The notes under the pieces: model-generated | Databases searched by the model: none | What the model was told of the DNA's origin: nothing | The model's input: the letters and a program-made list of their open reading frames with translations, nothing else | Shown: piece by piece, positions 31,119 to 44,052 of the stretch | Position numbering within the stretch: position 1 is the stretch's first letter | Layout of the letters: each line of letters begins with the position of its first letter | Translations under genes and position numbers: made by a program | From: Turbatrix aceti | Lineage: Eukaryota > Nematoda > Chromadorea > Rhabditida > Panagrolaimidae | Reading direction: 5' to 3' | NCBI GenBank assembly: GCA_963969345.1 | Contig: OZ017766.1 | Location: 8,370,001 to 8,434,000, forward strand | DNA: 64,000 nucleotides

Positions 31119-33794
31119 CTAAACACGCATAGAAGAATCAATTGTCGTAGAATCCCTGGCAAAATAATGTGGCTTATCATTGCTAAAAATTAAGTATAAC
31201 ACATTAGCGACGACCAGGACGACACTGTATATCCTAAAGACAACGTTGTACTCTTGAAACGAACGATTGGGGGTCAGGAGAGGAACAAGCAGGGATCCCA
31301 GAAAAAGTGCGGTCATCATGGAAGCTTGGAAAACTGCTTTGACGGCTGAGGGAGCTTGGTGGGATACAAGCATGATACTTTTGGGGTATCCACCTGCCGT
31401 AAATCCCAGCAGGGACATGGAAAAAAGGGTAATACCGACCGAAAGTTTGGGAACCGAAGTCAAAAATGTGGCGATAAAAAGTCCAACTGCGCATCCAAAA
31501 AATGAAAGTGAATTGCAAAACCGCATTTTTGAAAGATCCGGAACGCATTTGATTCGGTCGGTCAAAAATCCGGTGGCAAATTGGAGGAAAAATTGACAGA
31601 CAAGGGGGATAATGGTGAGGAGACCGGCGGTGGTCAGGTAAACACCTTTGATCCAGACAAGAAAGGAAAGAAGGTAGGCAATGTTGAGCTGAAGGATGAA
31701 GCAGTACGCCATGATGCAGAGGCAGTGAGTCATGACGACGGGAGACGTAAGAATTGTCAGGGTTGTGATTTTACCTGTTGCATCACCTGCATCAGGGATA
31801 GGGGATTCGTCGCCGGGCAGAGACCAGCGAACGCCGATTTTTCGACGCTCTTTGACACCGACAAGCGGATGCATGCGTGGGTCATCGCGGTAGTTGAGTA
31901 GCCACAGGCAGAGACAGAAGAATGAGAATCCCGCGTGGGCGTAGAAGATTACCGGCCAGCCGTCTGGAAAAAAATTCAGTTTTTTTTCGCGTGTTTATAA
32001 AAAAATATGTATGTATGTACATTGCACAAAAATGATTTCTGCGTTTTATAAAGAATACATTTGTGTATCAAATGAAAAAAAAAATGTTTTTCAATTATAC
32101 ATATACATACGTATTTTCCAAAGGTTCGAATTAGAGTTATATGTATTCCCCGAAATACATATGTATATACATTTTTGACATTGATTCAATACATCATTTT
32201 TTTGTAAGTGCATGATCAAGTTCATTGATTAAATTTTAATCGTTCCACAAAATTTCGGGTCGTTAAACGAAAACAGAAGCCTAAGCGGGTTCAAAATACA
32301 CAACGGCGAGGACTTATCGATGGCGTAACTTTGTAAATGTAAACTGTGTAACAAACATAGAAATATGTATGTACAGCATGGGCATTGCACGTGCACAACT
32401 CACAAAGAACGTATCATTGAACATTTTTAAAATTTTTTATAATTTTTTTTCAAAAAATAGCGTTAACAATGAAGATTTTTGTCGATTTTTGTACATAAGT
32501 AAAAATTGATCGACGTGAATTTTGACGGAGAATCCGAAAAAAATATAAAAATATTGGGTTATCACTTTGAAATTAAAAAAGTGTCACAATGGCAACTTTC
32601 GTTTCGGTAAATATTTTTTAAAGTGATAACTCATATTTTTTTATTTTTCACAGATTCTCCATCAAAAATCAATATTCAAAACCAAATTGGAAAATGCCGT
32701 ACTTTTATAGCTACATCGTGCAAAAATCGTCAAAAATGGCAAAAAAAAAGCAATTGCCATTACTGGCACGTTCCTGGTTAAATGCAAAGCATAAAACCGA
32801 TAGAAAACAAACTTGTTCAAATACAAATGAAAAAAAATTAGTATAAAAATTTTGTTCAAACATAAATAAATTAAAAAAAAAAACTAAATTTGTAAGAAAA
32901 ATGCTTTCAAATTCTTTCACGACTTTTTTTCGGTCGTCCAGATTTATTCAGATTTTATGGAAAATTTACCACTTACATTTTTCAGCAATCCAGCTCGAAA
33001 TCGCAGTAGTCAAAATCGCACAAATATGATTATAACCTGCCAAAACAGCGACAAAGATGCCTTTTTCATGGCTCGGAGCCCAGGTGTGAACGATCATGTC
33101 GATTGCGGGAAACGCTGCGCATTGAGCGACGCCCTGAAAAAAAATTTATTGGTTGAAAAAATTTTCAAAAATCGCTCACAATGAAAAACCTGAGAACAAG
33201 AAGAACCTCAAAACTGTTCTCGCACGCCCACGGCGTGAAACCTGTCGCCGCGGTGCTCGCGATGCCGGCGGCGACCATCAGCTTGTGGCCTCCGTATTTT
33301 CGAACGCCCAACGTCATTGGAATTATCGTAATCAGAGCCGCAAAAAAGGAAACTGCGAAAACGGCACAGAATTTATACTGGCTCATCTGGAGTCGTTTGT
33401 CGCTTTCGTCGAGATCATCATCGTTCCAGTCAACTTTTTCACCGTGGATGTAGTCTTCATAGAGTGGAGAGGATCTGATATCCGTGAGCTTGACGATAGC
33501 CGCATTCCAGCAAACAACGTTGCCGAGAAGTGCTGCAAGGTAGAGCACGGACTGGAAAACGATGATATAACGCGCGACATCTCCACACCGGGATTCTGGT
33601 TCAGCGTAGGATTTTCGACGAATTGTGGGTGGTTCTGCGGAGATACGAACGGATTTTTTGATATGAGATGGATCACGGACAAATCCGGCGGATTGGAGGA
33701 TGGGTGACGGAGAAGATATCGTCGATTGGGGCGGATTGGGCAGCGTAGAGCCATCATCCGGGCTCGGAGAAGCGTCAGATGTCAGCGATGTCAT
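31119..33794 (-). CDS. SLC17-family (major facilitator) transporter
   Basis: Exons 33794-33180, 33133-32977 and 31963-31119 give 538 residues. Start MTSLTSD; a TTGCCTCAG acceptor lies 26 bases before. Residues 1-75 are a Ser/Pro-rich cytoplasmic head. The first helix, an extracellular loop with acidic residues and further helices follow. Exon 2 has AFPAIDMIVHTWAPSHEKG and exon 3 opens GWPVIFYAHAG, then DDPRMHP and KERR. This order (WAP-EK, GWP-FY, DDPxxHP) is the SLC17 pattern, the family of sialin, vesicular glutamate and phosphate transporters. About twelve helices can be counted. It probably carries organic anions across a vesicle, lysosome or plasma membrane; substrate cannot be told. Intron 2 is about 1 kb and holds a foldback repeat. 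Confidence 0.87.
32500..32700. repeat. GATCGACGTGA foldback repeat, copy 1
   Basis: Inverted arms (ATCGACGTGAATTTTGACGG and complement; AAAATATTGGGTTATCACTT and complement) around a short centre, inside intron 2 of the SLC17 gene. Relatives lie in two INTS7-like introns. Confidence 0.65.
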
Positions 33795-34560
33795 GGGTTG
33801 TAGATAAATAGAAGTTGTAGTAGACTGAGGCAAAACTATTATGATTGTTCGATTGGATTAGTTTATCATTGCTCCCGTTGACGACGACAACGACGACGAC
33901 GAGTGGAATTGCAAATAGGGTTGCATGTCGATCGGGGCTTAGTATCCGGACAAAAAAAATATGTATGTATGACACAGTGTCAAAGTTGACTGACTGACTG
34001 ACTGACGGGTTATGAAAAAAAAATTATCGATAGATATACGATTACTCCAGAAAACTCACCTGATTTTAAATACCAAAAACGCAAATAAATTCTCGACAAC
34101 AGAAAAAATTGAAAACTAAAAAAGTGAGTATTTAGAATTATTTTCAATTACTTTCCCCCTTTTTTACGTTTTTTTCGACGGTTTGAAACGCAGCAGGGAT
34201 TTATTTACGTTTTTTTTTGACGTCTGCCTGAACTTTTTTCAATGGATGCGTTTTGTACAGAAAAGAACGAAAATATCTAAAAACTCGATCAAACAATAAA
34301 AATCTGTTTTTTTTTCATAACAACAAAAAAAACGTGATGCCTGTGCATTCTTTCTATTCAACAGTTTTTTTTGTTTGTCACAATTTTTCTAACGGGTTGG
34401 ATGAATGCATCTTCAACTTTGGAAGACAAAAAAACTGTACACCACAAATTAGATTTTACCGTGCCAGCAGTTTTTTAGTTGGAAAACAAAAATGCACATT
34501 TTTTTTCAAATCTGAAAATTGTTTTCGAAAACATTTTTATTTTTGATCATGTTCGCAAAC
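33795..34560. other. Upstream region of the SLC17 gene
   Basis: Contains a short TGAC tandem repeat (about 33988-34008) and AT-rich sequence. Presumed promoter; no defined sites seen. Confidence 0.4.
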
Positions 34561-34569
34561 GAAAACCAT

Positions 34570-35420
34570 CGAAGATCAAACAATTTTTTTTTATAAATTA
34601 TGCAAAATTTTGTTCACTGGAAAAAACATTTTTTTTTATTTTGGTAACAATTTTTCTGACTAAACTTTTTTGAATGTTGTTTGCCATTTTTTGACAAATA
34701 AAATTTATTTTGACACCGTTACCCTAATTTTAACTAATTTTGTTAGTTTTTTTCTGTTCGAAAAGATTAGTTTCGTTCAGGGTTCTCAACGGGCCTGTTT
34801 TTTTTCGGCCCGGGCCGGGCCGGGCTTGCAAAATTGAGGCCCGGCCCGGCCCGGGCCAGCCCGGGCCGGCCCGCCTTAATAGTACCTAGTTTTGTAAATA
34901 AATTTTATCGTCGAAAAACCGTTAAAAAACAACAACAAACCCGAAGGAGGCAGAGACACTTCCTCATCGTTGCACAGATTCATTTTCCGCTCAATTACTA
35001 GTGCTCTTATGAGCTGACGACAAAATTACGGCGCCCGCGATTTACCTTTTGCTTCCAGATTAGCCCAAAAGAGCGGTGCCAGGTCAGCATTCTGCGTGCA
35101 TTTCTTTGCATTCTTCGCGGTTTTTACTTTTTCATAAAATTTTTCATAAATTTTGCGTAAAATATGCATTTTTTAAATCATTTTCCGGCCCGTTTTGGCC
35201 CGGGCCGGCCAACAAAACCAATCGGCCCGGCCCGGGCCGTGGAAAATACCGGCCCGGCCCGGGCCAGCCCGGGCCGACCCGGCCCGTTGAGAACCCTGGT
35301 TTCGTTTGCAAACGAACGCGAACAAATAAATAAAAAAAAGAAAAATTTGTTCGCAAACAAAAAAGAACAAAAAAAATCTAATTTATTCGTAAAAGAAAGC
35401 AAAAATTTGCCTATAATTTG
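34570..35420. repeat. GTTCG element copy split by a hAT-like MITE
   Basis: The family's core (TGCCATTTTTTGACAAATAA, TTGACACCGTTACC) runs up to 34777. The GTTCG part resumes at 35299 (GTTTCGTTTGCAAACGAACG). The 521-bp MITE sits between. Confidence 0.6.
34778..35298. mobile_element. 521-bp hAT-like MITE with 8-bp target duplication
   Basis: Ends are CAGGGTTCTCAACGGGCC (34778) and its exact complement (ending 35298). GTTTCGTT is on both sides (34770-34777 and 35299-35306). The CAGGGTTCTCAA end and 8-bp duplication are hallmarks of hAT transposons. Both subterminal regions are arrays of GGCCCGGGCC, far more GC-rich than the surroundings. No transposase. Confidence 0.88.
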
Positions 35421-37667
35421 TTGATTTTCAACTTTTCGTACTCTGATCTAGCTTTATTAAAATCCGTGCCCGATGATGTCGAAAAAAAAGATAATCAGTT
35501 ACGTCATTTCATTCATTTTCATTTATTCTCTAACTCGTACGCACCATATCATACAACACTACAATGAACAGTCAGAAGGTGATGAAGATGATGATGGCGA
35601 CTCGTACGTAGAGGGGCCCATCCGGAACGGATGTCTTTGCGATACGTGCACCCTGAGTTCGCAGCTCTTACAGGGGACGGGACGTGTTTTTGGTGTGGTG
35701 TGTTTTTCGATTGGATGATGACGAATGAGAATGAGTTGTAGAAGACCGCTGCGCCCAAGCGGGATCGAACCTCGACCTTGATTTCCTTGTAGACGCGCCA
35801 CACACCACTGGGCCACCCGAGCCCAATCAGTTACGTACATGATAGTTTTACATTTTTTAACACGAAACAAAAAAATACGTACAAAACAGAAAAAAAAAAC
35901 ATTTCTGAACTTGCGATTACGATTATGATTACGATTACGATTACGACACGTACAGAAAAAAAAAGACGAAAGAATTCCACGTGAATCCGCTTATGCGTTC
36001 GTTCACCAGTACAATGTATGTACGTGCACGGATGACTGGGATCGGCAGAAAGAAAAAAAAATAAGGCAAGGCATAACATCCAGGATTACCAAAAAAAAAG
36101 TCGTGTCGTGTTGTTCGTTAATTGCGTTCGCTTGAGAAATTCATTTCAAAACAAAACAACTCGTCGAGTTGAACGACCGGAAAATTGTGTGCTTCACTTT
36201 TTTTTTGAGATGCGCTCAAAATTAGTTTTTTTTCTTTCTTCGTTTTTTTGGGGCAAGAATGTGGAGAAAAAACAACCTTCGAGATAGTACTGAATACAAA
36301 TTGCTTGTTCAAGGGAGGGGTTACGAGCTTTTTTCAATAACTTACGGGCCTGACAGAGGCATACTAAAATAGACCAAGTCAGGTCAACGAAAAACAAAAA
36401 CAGAAAAAAAATGAACGTTATTATTGACTTAATTTTACGGTTTTTTGTAAAAAAATATACAAAAAAAATTTTTGAAAACTTTTTCACTTTTTTGAACTCA
36501 AAAATCAGTTTTTTTCACGATTTTTTATCAATTTTGAAAAAATATTTAAAACAATTTTGTTACATTTTGTAGGCCGTGACAGATCAGAAAACCCAAGAAA
36601 GCTAAAAAACGACAAAAAAGTATCGTTTTGGAAAAAAATATCGTAAAACTTTAGTATCGTAAAAAAAGTAACAAAATGCCAACAAAAAACGTTAATTCAA
36701 GATCGTCAAAAGTTTCGCAACAAAAATTTCAAAACAACTTTTGTACGTTCTTACCAAAAAATAATTTTATTTATGAACAATTTGACCTAAAAATTAGTTT
36801 TTACGTTGTTTTTGAATTTTAGGAAAAAAAAACGTTTTTTTTGTACTGTACAACATTTTTTGGCAAAAATTCCAAGAACAATCGTTACTTTTGTAATCGT
36901 GAAATTTTTGAAATTAAAAAAAACATTTTAATTCCGAAACCAAAAAATCAGTTTTAGGACTTTGGTATAATATAAATTTTTTTTAAATTAAAAACATTTT
37001 ATTTTATATTGAAAATTTTGTCCCAATTTTTTTCGTTTTTCCGGTTCGAAAAATTTAGTTCCGTTCGCAAACGAATGCGAACAGACCAATTATCTAAAAA
37101 AAAATATTTTTTACATTTTTTTGTTTTTCTTCTCCAGCCCAAAAAATTATAAAAAAATTATCTAAAAAAAATAAATTTTACGGTACTGCAAACACAATTA
37201 TTTATTATAATATTATTTCTACATATATAACTCAAGGCAAGATTGCAACGACAAATGGCAATAACAGGTATGATAACAACGCTTACTAATGATGGCAAAT
37301 TGTGGAGCCGGAATTTTGTTTTTTTTCCGGGAGATGGATGATGAAAACAGCCGGGATGGGTGTCTTGGGGAGCGGTATTGCACGCCGCCGTCGCAGAACA
37401 AAAAAAACAAAAAAAGACGATAAACATGATTAAAGGAAAAAAAAAATTAAAGACTGTGGTTAAAAATCAAAAATGAATCTGAAGGCAAGAAAATGGATGA
37501 AAAAGAAAATGAAGAAAGAAAGCCGTTTGGGTTGGTAAATACTATAGCTGCAAGAATTTTGGAAGGCGATTAAGGGGTTGGGGAGAAAGATGAACGATAA
37601 AACTACACACATCGCTTAGGGAAGGAGTTGGAAGGTGTCTGGGTTTGTTTCAGGACCCTACTAAACT
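35421..37667. other. Gene-free region downstream of the CELF gene
   Basis: Holds a degenerate tRNA-like sequence (35742-35826), a GATTAC microsatellite (about 35915-35947), a copy of the GTAAC intron repeat (about 36580-36740) and a fragment of the GTTCG family (37030-37090). The part nearest 37667 is probably 3' untranslated sequence of the CELF gene. No convincing gene. Confidence 0.5.
35742..35826 (-). other. Degenerate tRNA-like sequence
   Basis: On the minus strand TGGCCCAGTGG matches an A box and GGTTCGATCCC a B box at normal spacing, with a weak acceptor stem (GCTCGGG with CTTGGGC). The anticodon and T stems do not pair properly, so I do not call a tRNA. It may be a tRNA pseudogene or SINE head. 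Confidence 0.45.
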
Positions 37668-40600
37668 TCAGACAGTCAAATTCTCCGGTTTGTAGCCTCC
37701 GGAGACCGAAGAACCCGAAGAAGACGACTTCGCATTGGGCGTTGTGCCCTGAGGCCGACTATAGGGCCGGTCAGAGGCTCGCTTGTGCTGGACCTTGAGA
37801 CGCTTGTTGCCAATCTGGAACCCATTCATCGCGTTGATCGCTTGCTCCGCGGAGAGGGGGCTCTCGAATGAGACGAATCCTAAAAAATTGATTTTTTTCT
37901 TGGTTTATAAACAATTTTTTTTTCTGTTCGTTTTCGATTGCAAAATTTTCCAAACAAATCTATATAACAAAATTTTGATCAAGAAAAGTCAAAAACCCAA
38001 TAATTTAACAAAAAAAATTAAAAAAAAACATTCCGCAAACCAACAAAAAGTAACAATCCGGTAAAAAAAGTACCGTAATTCGCATTGTTCAAAAAAATAA
38101 CAGTTCAGATTCAAAAATACCGTATTTCAAGTAACATTTTCCAGATATCAGTTCAAAACTGTTATTTTTGACCAAAATGTGCTTTTTTAGCCTTGAAAAG
38201 TTATAAAAACTGTAACTCTGCAAAAAAACGCACAATTGTCAAATTTTAGAGTAAAATAGTCAAAATCAAAAAAAACACTGTTCAAACCCAAAAATAAACG
38301 CAAAAAGTAGCAATTCGAAGAAAAAAGTAACGTAATTCTAGTTATTATGGAAGTAACATTTTAGATTCAAAAGTACCGTAATTAAAGTAACGTTTCCCTG
38401 CGGTCGTTACAAAAAACGTCATTTTTAGCCAAATTTTAACTTTTTTTGTCAAAAGTTGAAAAAAAACGCAAAGTAACCAACCCAGTTTTACGTTTTTCTA
38501 CCCAACTGTTCAAAATTTAGCAATAATTTTTGCAAATACGATCAAAAACGATAAAATTCGCTTCCGTCCTTTTTTTTCAAAAAAAATGTCAACTAACTCA
38601 CCAAAACACTTGCTCAGGTTAGTCTGCTTGTCGATGTACACCTTGGCAGACAGAATGCGTCCAAAATGCACAAACAGTGATCTGAGGTCTTCGTCGCCGA
38701 ATTCCTGGGGCAGGTGATAGATGCTGAAAAAATTCAAAAAAAATCAAAAAAATCAATTTTACATTTTTTTACAAAAAAAAATTATTTTTTTAAATTTGAC
38801 TTACAAAAGATTGCATCCCTCAGGACCCTTATTGGTATTCGCATTGATTGCCGAGTGTGACGGCGTCGCCGATGGATCGACCACTCCGGTAGACAAAATC
38901 TGTCGCTGCGTGAGTCCAAGTCCGAGGGCACCTGTGGGGTCCATGACCTGTTGCTGGGGTGCTGCGTGTGTCACAGCAGCACCGGGTCCGAGTCCCAAGA
39001 GAGCCGCTCCGGCCGATGTTGCCGGAATCAGTCCCGGATACGCTGAACCCAAAAACAAAGACGCAGCAGCGGCATTCGTGGCTGACAGGTCCAAAGCCTG
39101 GGAGACAGCCTGTGACTGAGAAACAGCGCTGACGGCTGCTTGCTGTTGTTGGCGGAGAAAATCAATGTACTGTTGCTGCTGAATCGCCTGGAGCTGCTGC
39201 TGCTGTTGTTGCTGTTGCTGTTGGAGCAGGAGGGGGCCTGGAAAGTCTGCAATTGGGTTAAAAACATTTCTGTAACAAAAAAAATTGCACAGCACACATT
39301 TTATAATTTTAAAAAAATTTTTAGGTAAACGTTAATTAATTAATTAGGTGTTTAGCCACAGTCACGGCAAAACTATTTGTTTACAACAAAAAAAAAGATA
39401 CAGCACTCAGGAGCCACGCGAATCACACCTAAAGCGAACCTGATGCATTAACGTCCTGCGCGGACGGTGATTGAGCGGCAGCGAGACCAAAACCCCGGGG
39501 TCTTGCGGCTTCCGAAGAAATGGCAGTCTGGGACTGCTGCGCGGATGCAGTTCCCAGATTTGCAATCACTACAAAAGCGTTCTTGAAACTCTCAAAGCGT
39601 GCAAAAATTGAAATAAACAACAAAATTGATGTTTTTTGGGTAATTTGGTCCTGGCACGAAGAAATTACGATATTAAAAAAATTTCGTTTCGAGGCGAAAT
39701 TTTTTTTTCTTCGTAAAATTCGTCGTTCCTTACGATACTTATACAATTTTTCGTCTCGAATCCCTTAATTAAACAAACAAAAAATTTTAGATTAACTTTT
39801 GTCCCGCCGCGAAAAATGCATAGAAAAACGAAAATTCTGTAAAGATCAAAATACGATGTTTACAAAATTTTCGTTTCGAGACCGGAATACGATATGCATA
39901 AAATTTTTTGTCTCGAGACCTAATAATGAATCTTTCAAAATTTTCGTCTCGAGATCAGAATACAATTTTATAAAATTTGTCGTTTCGAGACCAAAATACG
40001 ATTTTTACAAAATTTCGTCACGAGATCCGTTTACGATGTTTACAAACATTTTTCGTCCCGAGACCAAAAATTCGAAGAAAAAGTAAATTGCAAAATGTAT
40101 TACGGTAACTTTGTCCCACCGCGAAAAAAATTTCACCCAGAAACGATACCTACCAGCTCTGAGAAGACTCGCGACTCCTGGATTCTGCAAAATCGCTCCG
40201 AGAGACGCGAGTTGATTCGTCACGTTTCCGACGGGTGGTTGCATGAGTTGTTTGAGGAGTTGTTCAGCCGATCCAGATCCATTGCCGCTCGTAGCGCCCT
40301 TTCGCGATTCTTTATCCTTGGTTGTATCCGCGAGTTTAACCACCATCGGCTTTGAGCAGCCCTGAAACGGTAAGTTGCAAATTTGGGGCACAAATTCAGT
40401 CCCAATCCAATTCCCTTTGCAACAACGACGACCTCCACCGTAACCATGGGGTTATTACGATACCATCACCACCACCACCAAAACTGGCCACAAAAAAAAA
40501 GGATTCCCCTGGATTTTGGTTGTTTTTTGTTTTTTTTGGATTCAGCAGGCGAAGAAAAAAGCATCTATGTTGTAAAAAAAATAAAAAAATAAATAAATTA

Positions 40601-42819
40601 TAAATTGTGATTAGGGACGCGTACCTCGAATGTCAGCGACTGGTGCATTTGTTTAATGGCTTGATGGGCACAAGAACGATGCACAAACGTAACAAAAGCA
40701 CATCCTGTAAAAAAACACCACCACATTAATCTGTTTTCTGTTTCTCACTTTTTTTAGGCCCAAAAAAATTTTTTAGGCCACAAAAAAATTTTTTTTTTAT
40801 AAAATTCAGAAACAGGTGCAGCGGGTGCATAAAAAGCTTATTTAACGTGTGGAACAACGATAATGACAACAATGACGAAAAAAGCACAAAACGCGGGTGT
40901 GCCAACGACGACACAATAATAAATAAGCGACGTGCAGATGAATAAATAAATAAAATAGAAAAAAAAACTCAGGTGAACTTCCAGCAGCAAAAGCGGATTG
41001 ACCTCGAGATCGCAACGATCACAAAATATACACGTCGACTTGAAGAAGAAGAAGAAGAAGAAGAAAAAAACAAGTTCACGAGGGCAAAAAATGAACCAAC
41101 CTTTGCTGACGCCGTTTTCGCGAAGAACCGTAACCTCTTCGATGGCACCGTAAGCATCGAAGAGACGCCTGACCTCGTCTTCGTTCACGTTTCGGTTTAG
41201 CATCCCGACAAACAGCTTGCGTTCTGAAAAAAAGATCCGAATACGATAGTTATAAAAATTGTCGTTCCGGGACCCGAAATACGACATTTACAAAAATTTT
41301 CGTCTTGAGAACCAAAAACGAGATATTTATACAAAAAATTTCGGTATGAGACCCGAATACGATATTTACAAGCTTCTGGAACCCAAAATACGATATTTTT
41401 ACAATTTTCGTCTCGAGACCATTAAAATGACAAGTTTTACGGCAATTGTCTCGCCACGAAAATAAATCGTATCCGGAATACGATTTTTATACAAAAATGA
41501 TCGTTTCGAGACCCAAAAACCGATATTTCCACACGTTTTTCGTTTCGAGACACTAATTCCCTTATTTTTTTTCAAAAACCCACCATTTCGGTTTTCCAAG
41601 TCGGCAGGCTTGACCTGCATGGTGTTGTGCATGCCAGGGAGGACGCGGGTGTTGTGGAGAGCGCCCTGAGCCTTGAGGGCATCCTGTCGGTGGTAAAACG
41701 TCACAAAGCAGCACCCTGAAAATTTGAAATGTCAGTCCCGACACAAAATGCAAAAATCCGATGACAAACGAACCTTTGGACTCGCCGGTAACCTTATCCC
41801 GATGAACGTTGAGTTGGTGAATGGGTCCGTATTCTCGGAAGATTTTCATGCAATCTTCCTCTGTGTACGTTCGAGGAATCTGCAATATTTGTGTTCTTTT
41901 TGTTGTTGTCTGGGGTGATCGTAAAAATATAAAATGAGTGTAAAAATGCTCTTTTTGCAATTTTGATTCTTACGCCGACTACAATTTTTTATTTTGTGTG
42001 TCAATTGTTCATGGATGCGCAGGTGTTGTTGCCGAAGTAATAAAACTGCCAACGACCGGATCGTAAACGTTTTACATACTCAAATTTGTTTTTACGTTAT
42101 TTTTTAATTTCAATAAAAATTGCGTTTTCCTGCGACCTTTTTTTATGTACGAGTTGGGCCTTAAAAACTGAGCTTGCAATTCGAAAAACACAACAAAAAA
42201 ACACAAAAAATCGACAAAAGACGTCGTTTTAGGAAAAAATGTCGTAAAACTTATCTATCGTAAAAAAAGTAACAAAATCCAAGCAAAAAATGTTACTTCT
42301 AGATCGTCAACGGTTTCGCAGCGAAAATTCCAAAACAATAAAAATTTTTGTTCCGTTTTGAGTGATCGTAAAAAAAAACGATCGTAATAGTGCATTTGGG
42401 GTTTTTTGTCACAGAAAAAGACGATTACGATTGTTTTTTTTGTTGATTATTTTGTGTTGCGGGGGCAATAAAACAGCCTGCCCTGACCGTAAACATTTTT
42501 ACACACTCATCAAAAATGTGCTGAACTAAATGCATAAATGTAAACTGTTTAGGGCAATTTTTTTGCACCTTTTATGGGTTCAAGCGACACACTCATCTCA
42601 TGTACTTCGATCGGTTGACCGAAGTCGAAGTGTGAAGTGAAGTGCAAAGTGCGCGCAAACAAACAAATAAACAAATAAGCAAGAAAAAAACAAGGCAGAA
42701 ATTCAAATTTTTTTTTATACATAACCCAATAAAAGAAAACTCACTTGTCCAACAAACATTTTGATCGTATCCGGATCAGGTTCATTTTTCTGCTGCTGGG
42801 AATGCTCGGCGGTGTCCAT
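37668..42819 (-). CDS. etr-1: CELF/ETR-1 RNA-binding protein
   Basis: Ten exons, all phases consistent: 42819-42745, 41879-41774, 41715-41584, 41223-41101, 40704-40625, 40361-40154, 39568-39440, 39246-38805, 38723-38602, 37879-37668; 542 residues. RRM1 is about 19-104 ([26 protein letters not shown]), RRM2 about 105-185 ([29 protein letters not shown]) and RRM3 about 425-505 ([37 protein letters not shown]). The linker carries a poly-Gln run (about 290-330) and an Ala/Gly-rich part. The layout is that of CELF/Bruno proteins, which regulate splicing and translation through GU-rich RNA; in C. elegans the orthologue acts in muscle. The ATG follows a TTTTCCAG acceptor by two bases. The exon 7 donor (GTTCGC) is weak, and this exon may be alternatively spliced. 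Confidence 0.92.
39640..40085. repeat. TTTCGAGACC tandem repeat in a CELF intron, array 1
   Basis: Imperfect units of roughly 45-50 bases with ATACGATATTTACAAAATTT and TCGTCTCGAGACC. A second array is in another intron of the same gene at 41230-41560. Confidence 0.7.
41230..41560. repeat. TTTCGAGACC tandem repeat in a CELF intron, array 2
   Basis: Same unit as 39640-40085, seven or so degenerate copies (TCTTGAGAACC, TCTCGAGACC, TTTCGAGACC), in the intron between RRM1 and RRM2 exons. Confidence 0.7.
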
Positions 42820-44052
42820 TCCTGGAAAAAAAGGAAAATACGACCTCGTGATTTTTTTTTCTTTGAAAAATAAAAAAATTGTGTGGGAAAAGAAAGAATC
42901 GCCGCTGCCGGCGGCGGCAGCGAAAAGGAATAATACGGATATTGACGGCGGACCGGGGACCGGAGGGGGGCAATAAGGAGGGGGAGGTGAAATGGAAGAA
43001 AGGAACAAAATATGTATATGTGTATAAAATAAAATAACGGAACAAACGAACGAACGCGATAACTGCCAAGCGAGGGGCCGGATGATCGCGGCTATTCATC
43101 CATCACACCACGCCACCGCCGCCGCTGCCGCTGAGGAAGAGGGCTGAACCGAAACAAAAAGGAAAATCTACGCTTTACACCACCACAACCACGAAGAAAG
43201 CAGCAGCTGTCTAGAGTCACTCTCCGCGTTGCAATACACATTTGTTGCCCAAGGTGCAAAATCGACGAAGACGAAGAAGAAGACGACAAATGTCAAGGCG
43301 CGTCTTGTCTTGTCTTCTCTTGGCCGGCTGGCTGCCTGGCTGGGGTTATTGCCCTGCCTGCTAGGCCGGTCATTGCATCCTGCCTCCTGCCTCCTGCCGA
43401 TACGCGATCGATAGCTTCTTCCTTGGACGATGTTGCTCGGGCTCAGCCAGAAAAAGAAACGAAAGACGAAAAAAGAAAAATATTGAGTGAAAAAAAACCA
43501 AAGAAAAAAAAAGAAACATGAACATGAACATGAATTTTCTTAGGATATGTCTTTTCGCGCCGGGAGAGACAAAGAAGACGACGAAAAAGTCATGTCCGGG
43601 TCATGAAAAATCACACCAGAGACAACAGACAAAGAAGCGCCAATTCTGTGTATGTATTTCAGAGAGCGGGCAAATACAACAAAAAAAAAATTTTTTTTTT
43701 TTTGGAAGAAAGAAAGAAGAAAGAAGCACATATAAATATACGTTTGCGCTCTCGCGTACATGCTTGTTTGACTGTTTCCTTCTTCGTCATGTCTTCGTGG
43801 TCCTGGTCTCGATCACGCATTGATACAGCACACCGTCGTCCCGGCCCGGCCCGGCCGGGCTTGGCTTGGCCTATGATAACGAGGGGGTCTCACGAGAACG
43901 CCTCGCTTCGCTTGCTTGAAAAAAATGTGGATTATTTACTCTCGGGACGAATTTGTCAACACAGTGTTCCCCAAAATGCGTTTTCTACACAAAAATTTTT
44001 TTTCCAACTTTTCAACCTTCTTTTTCAACTTTCCAGCTTTTGTGCCATCAAA
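42820..44052. promoter_or_regulatory. Shared upstream region of the divergent CELF and INTS7-like genes
   Basis: About 1.2 kb between head-to-head genes. GC-richer than the flanks, with simple repeats (GACGAAGACGAAGAAGAAGA near 43270; GGCCCGGCCCGGCC near 43845). An acceptor (TTTCCAG) before the INTS7-like ATG and one before the CELF ATG suggest 5' untranslated exons or leader splicing. No individual promoter site can be assigned. Confidence 0.45.

Noticed and set aside
35742..35826. tRNA gene on the minus strand
   Set aside because: A and B boxes match, but anticodon and T stems do not pair; kept only as a tRNA-like sequence.
39140..39328. Leu-rich frame over the CELF poly-Gln region
   Set aside because: Antisense of a CAG/CAA repeat.
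43603..44052. Longer N-terminus for the INTS7-like protein (open frame upstream of 44053)
   Set aside because: The upstream part is low-complexity, and an acceptor directly before the ATG marks the transcript start.
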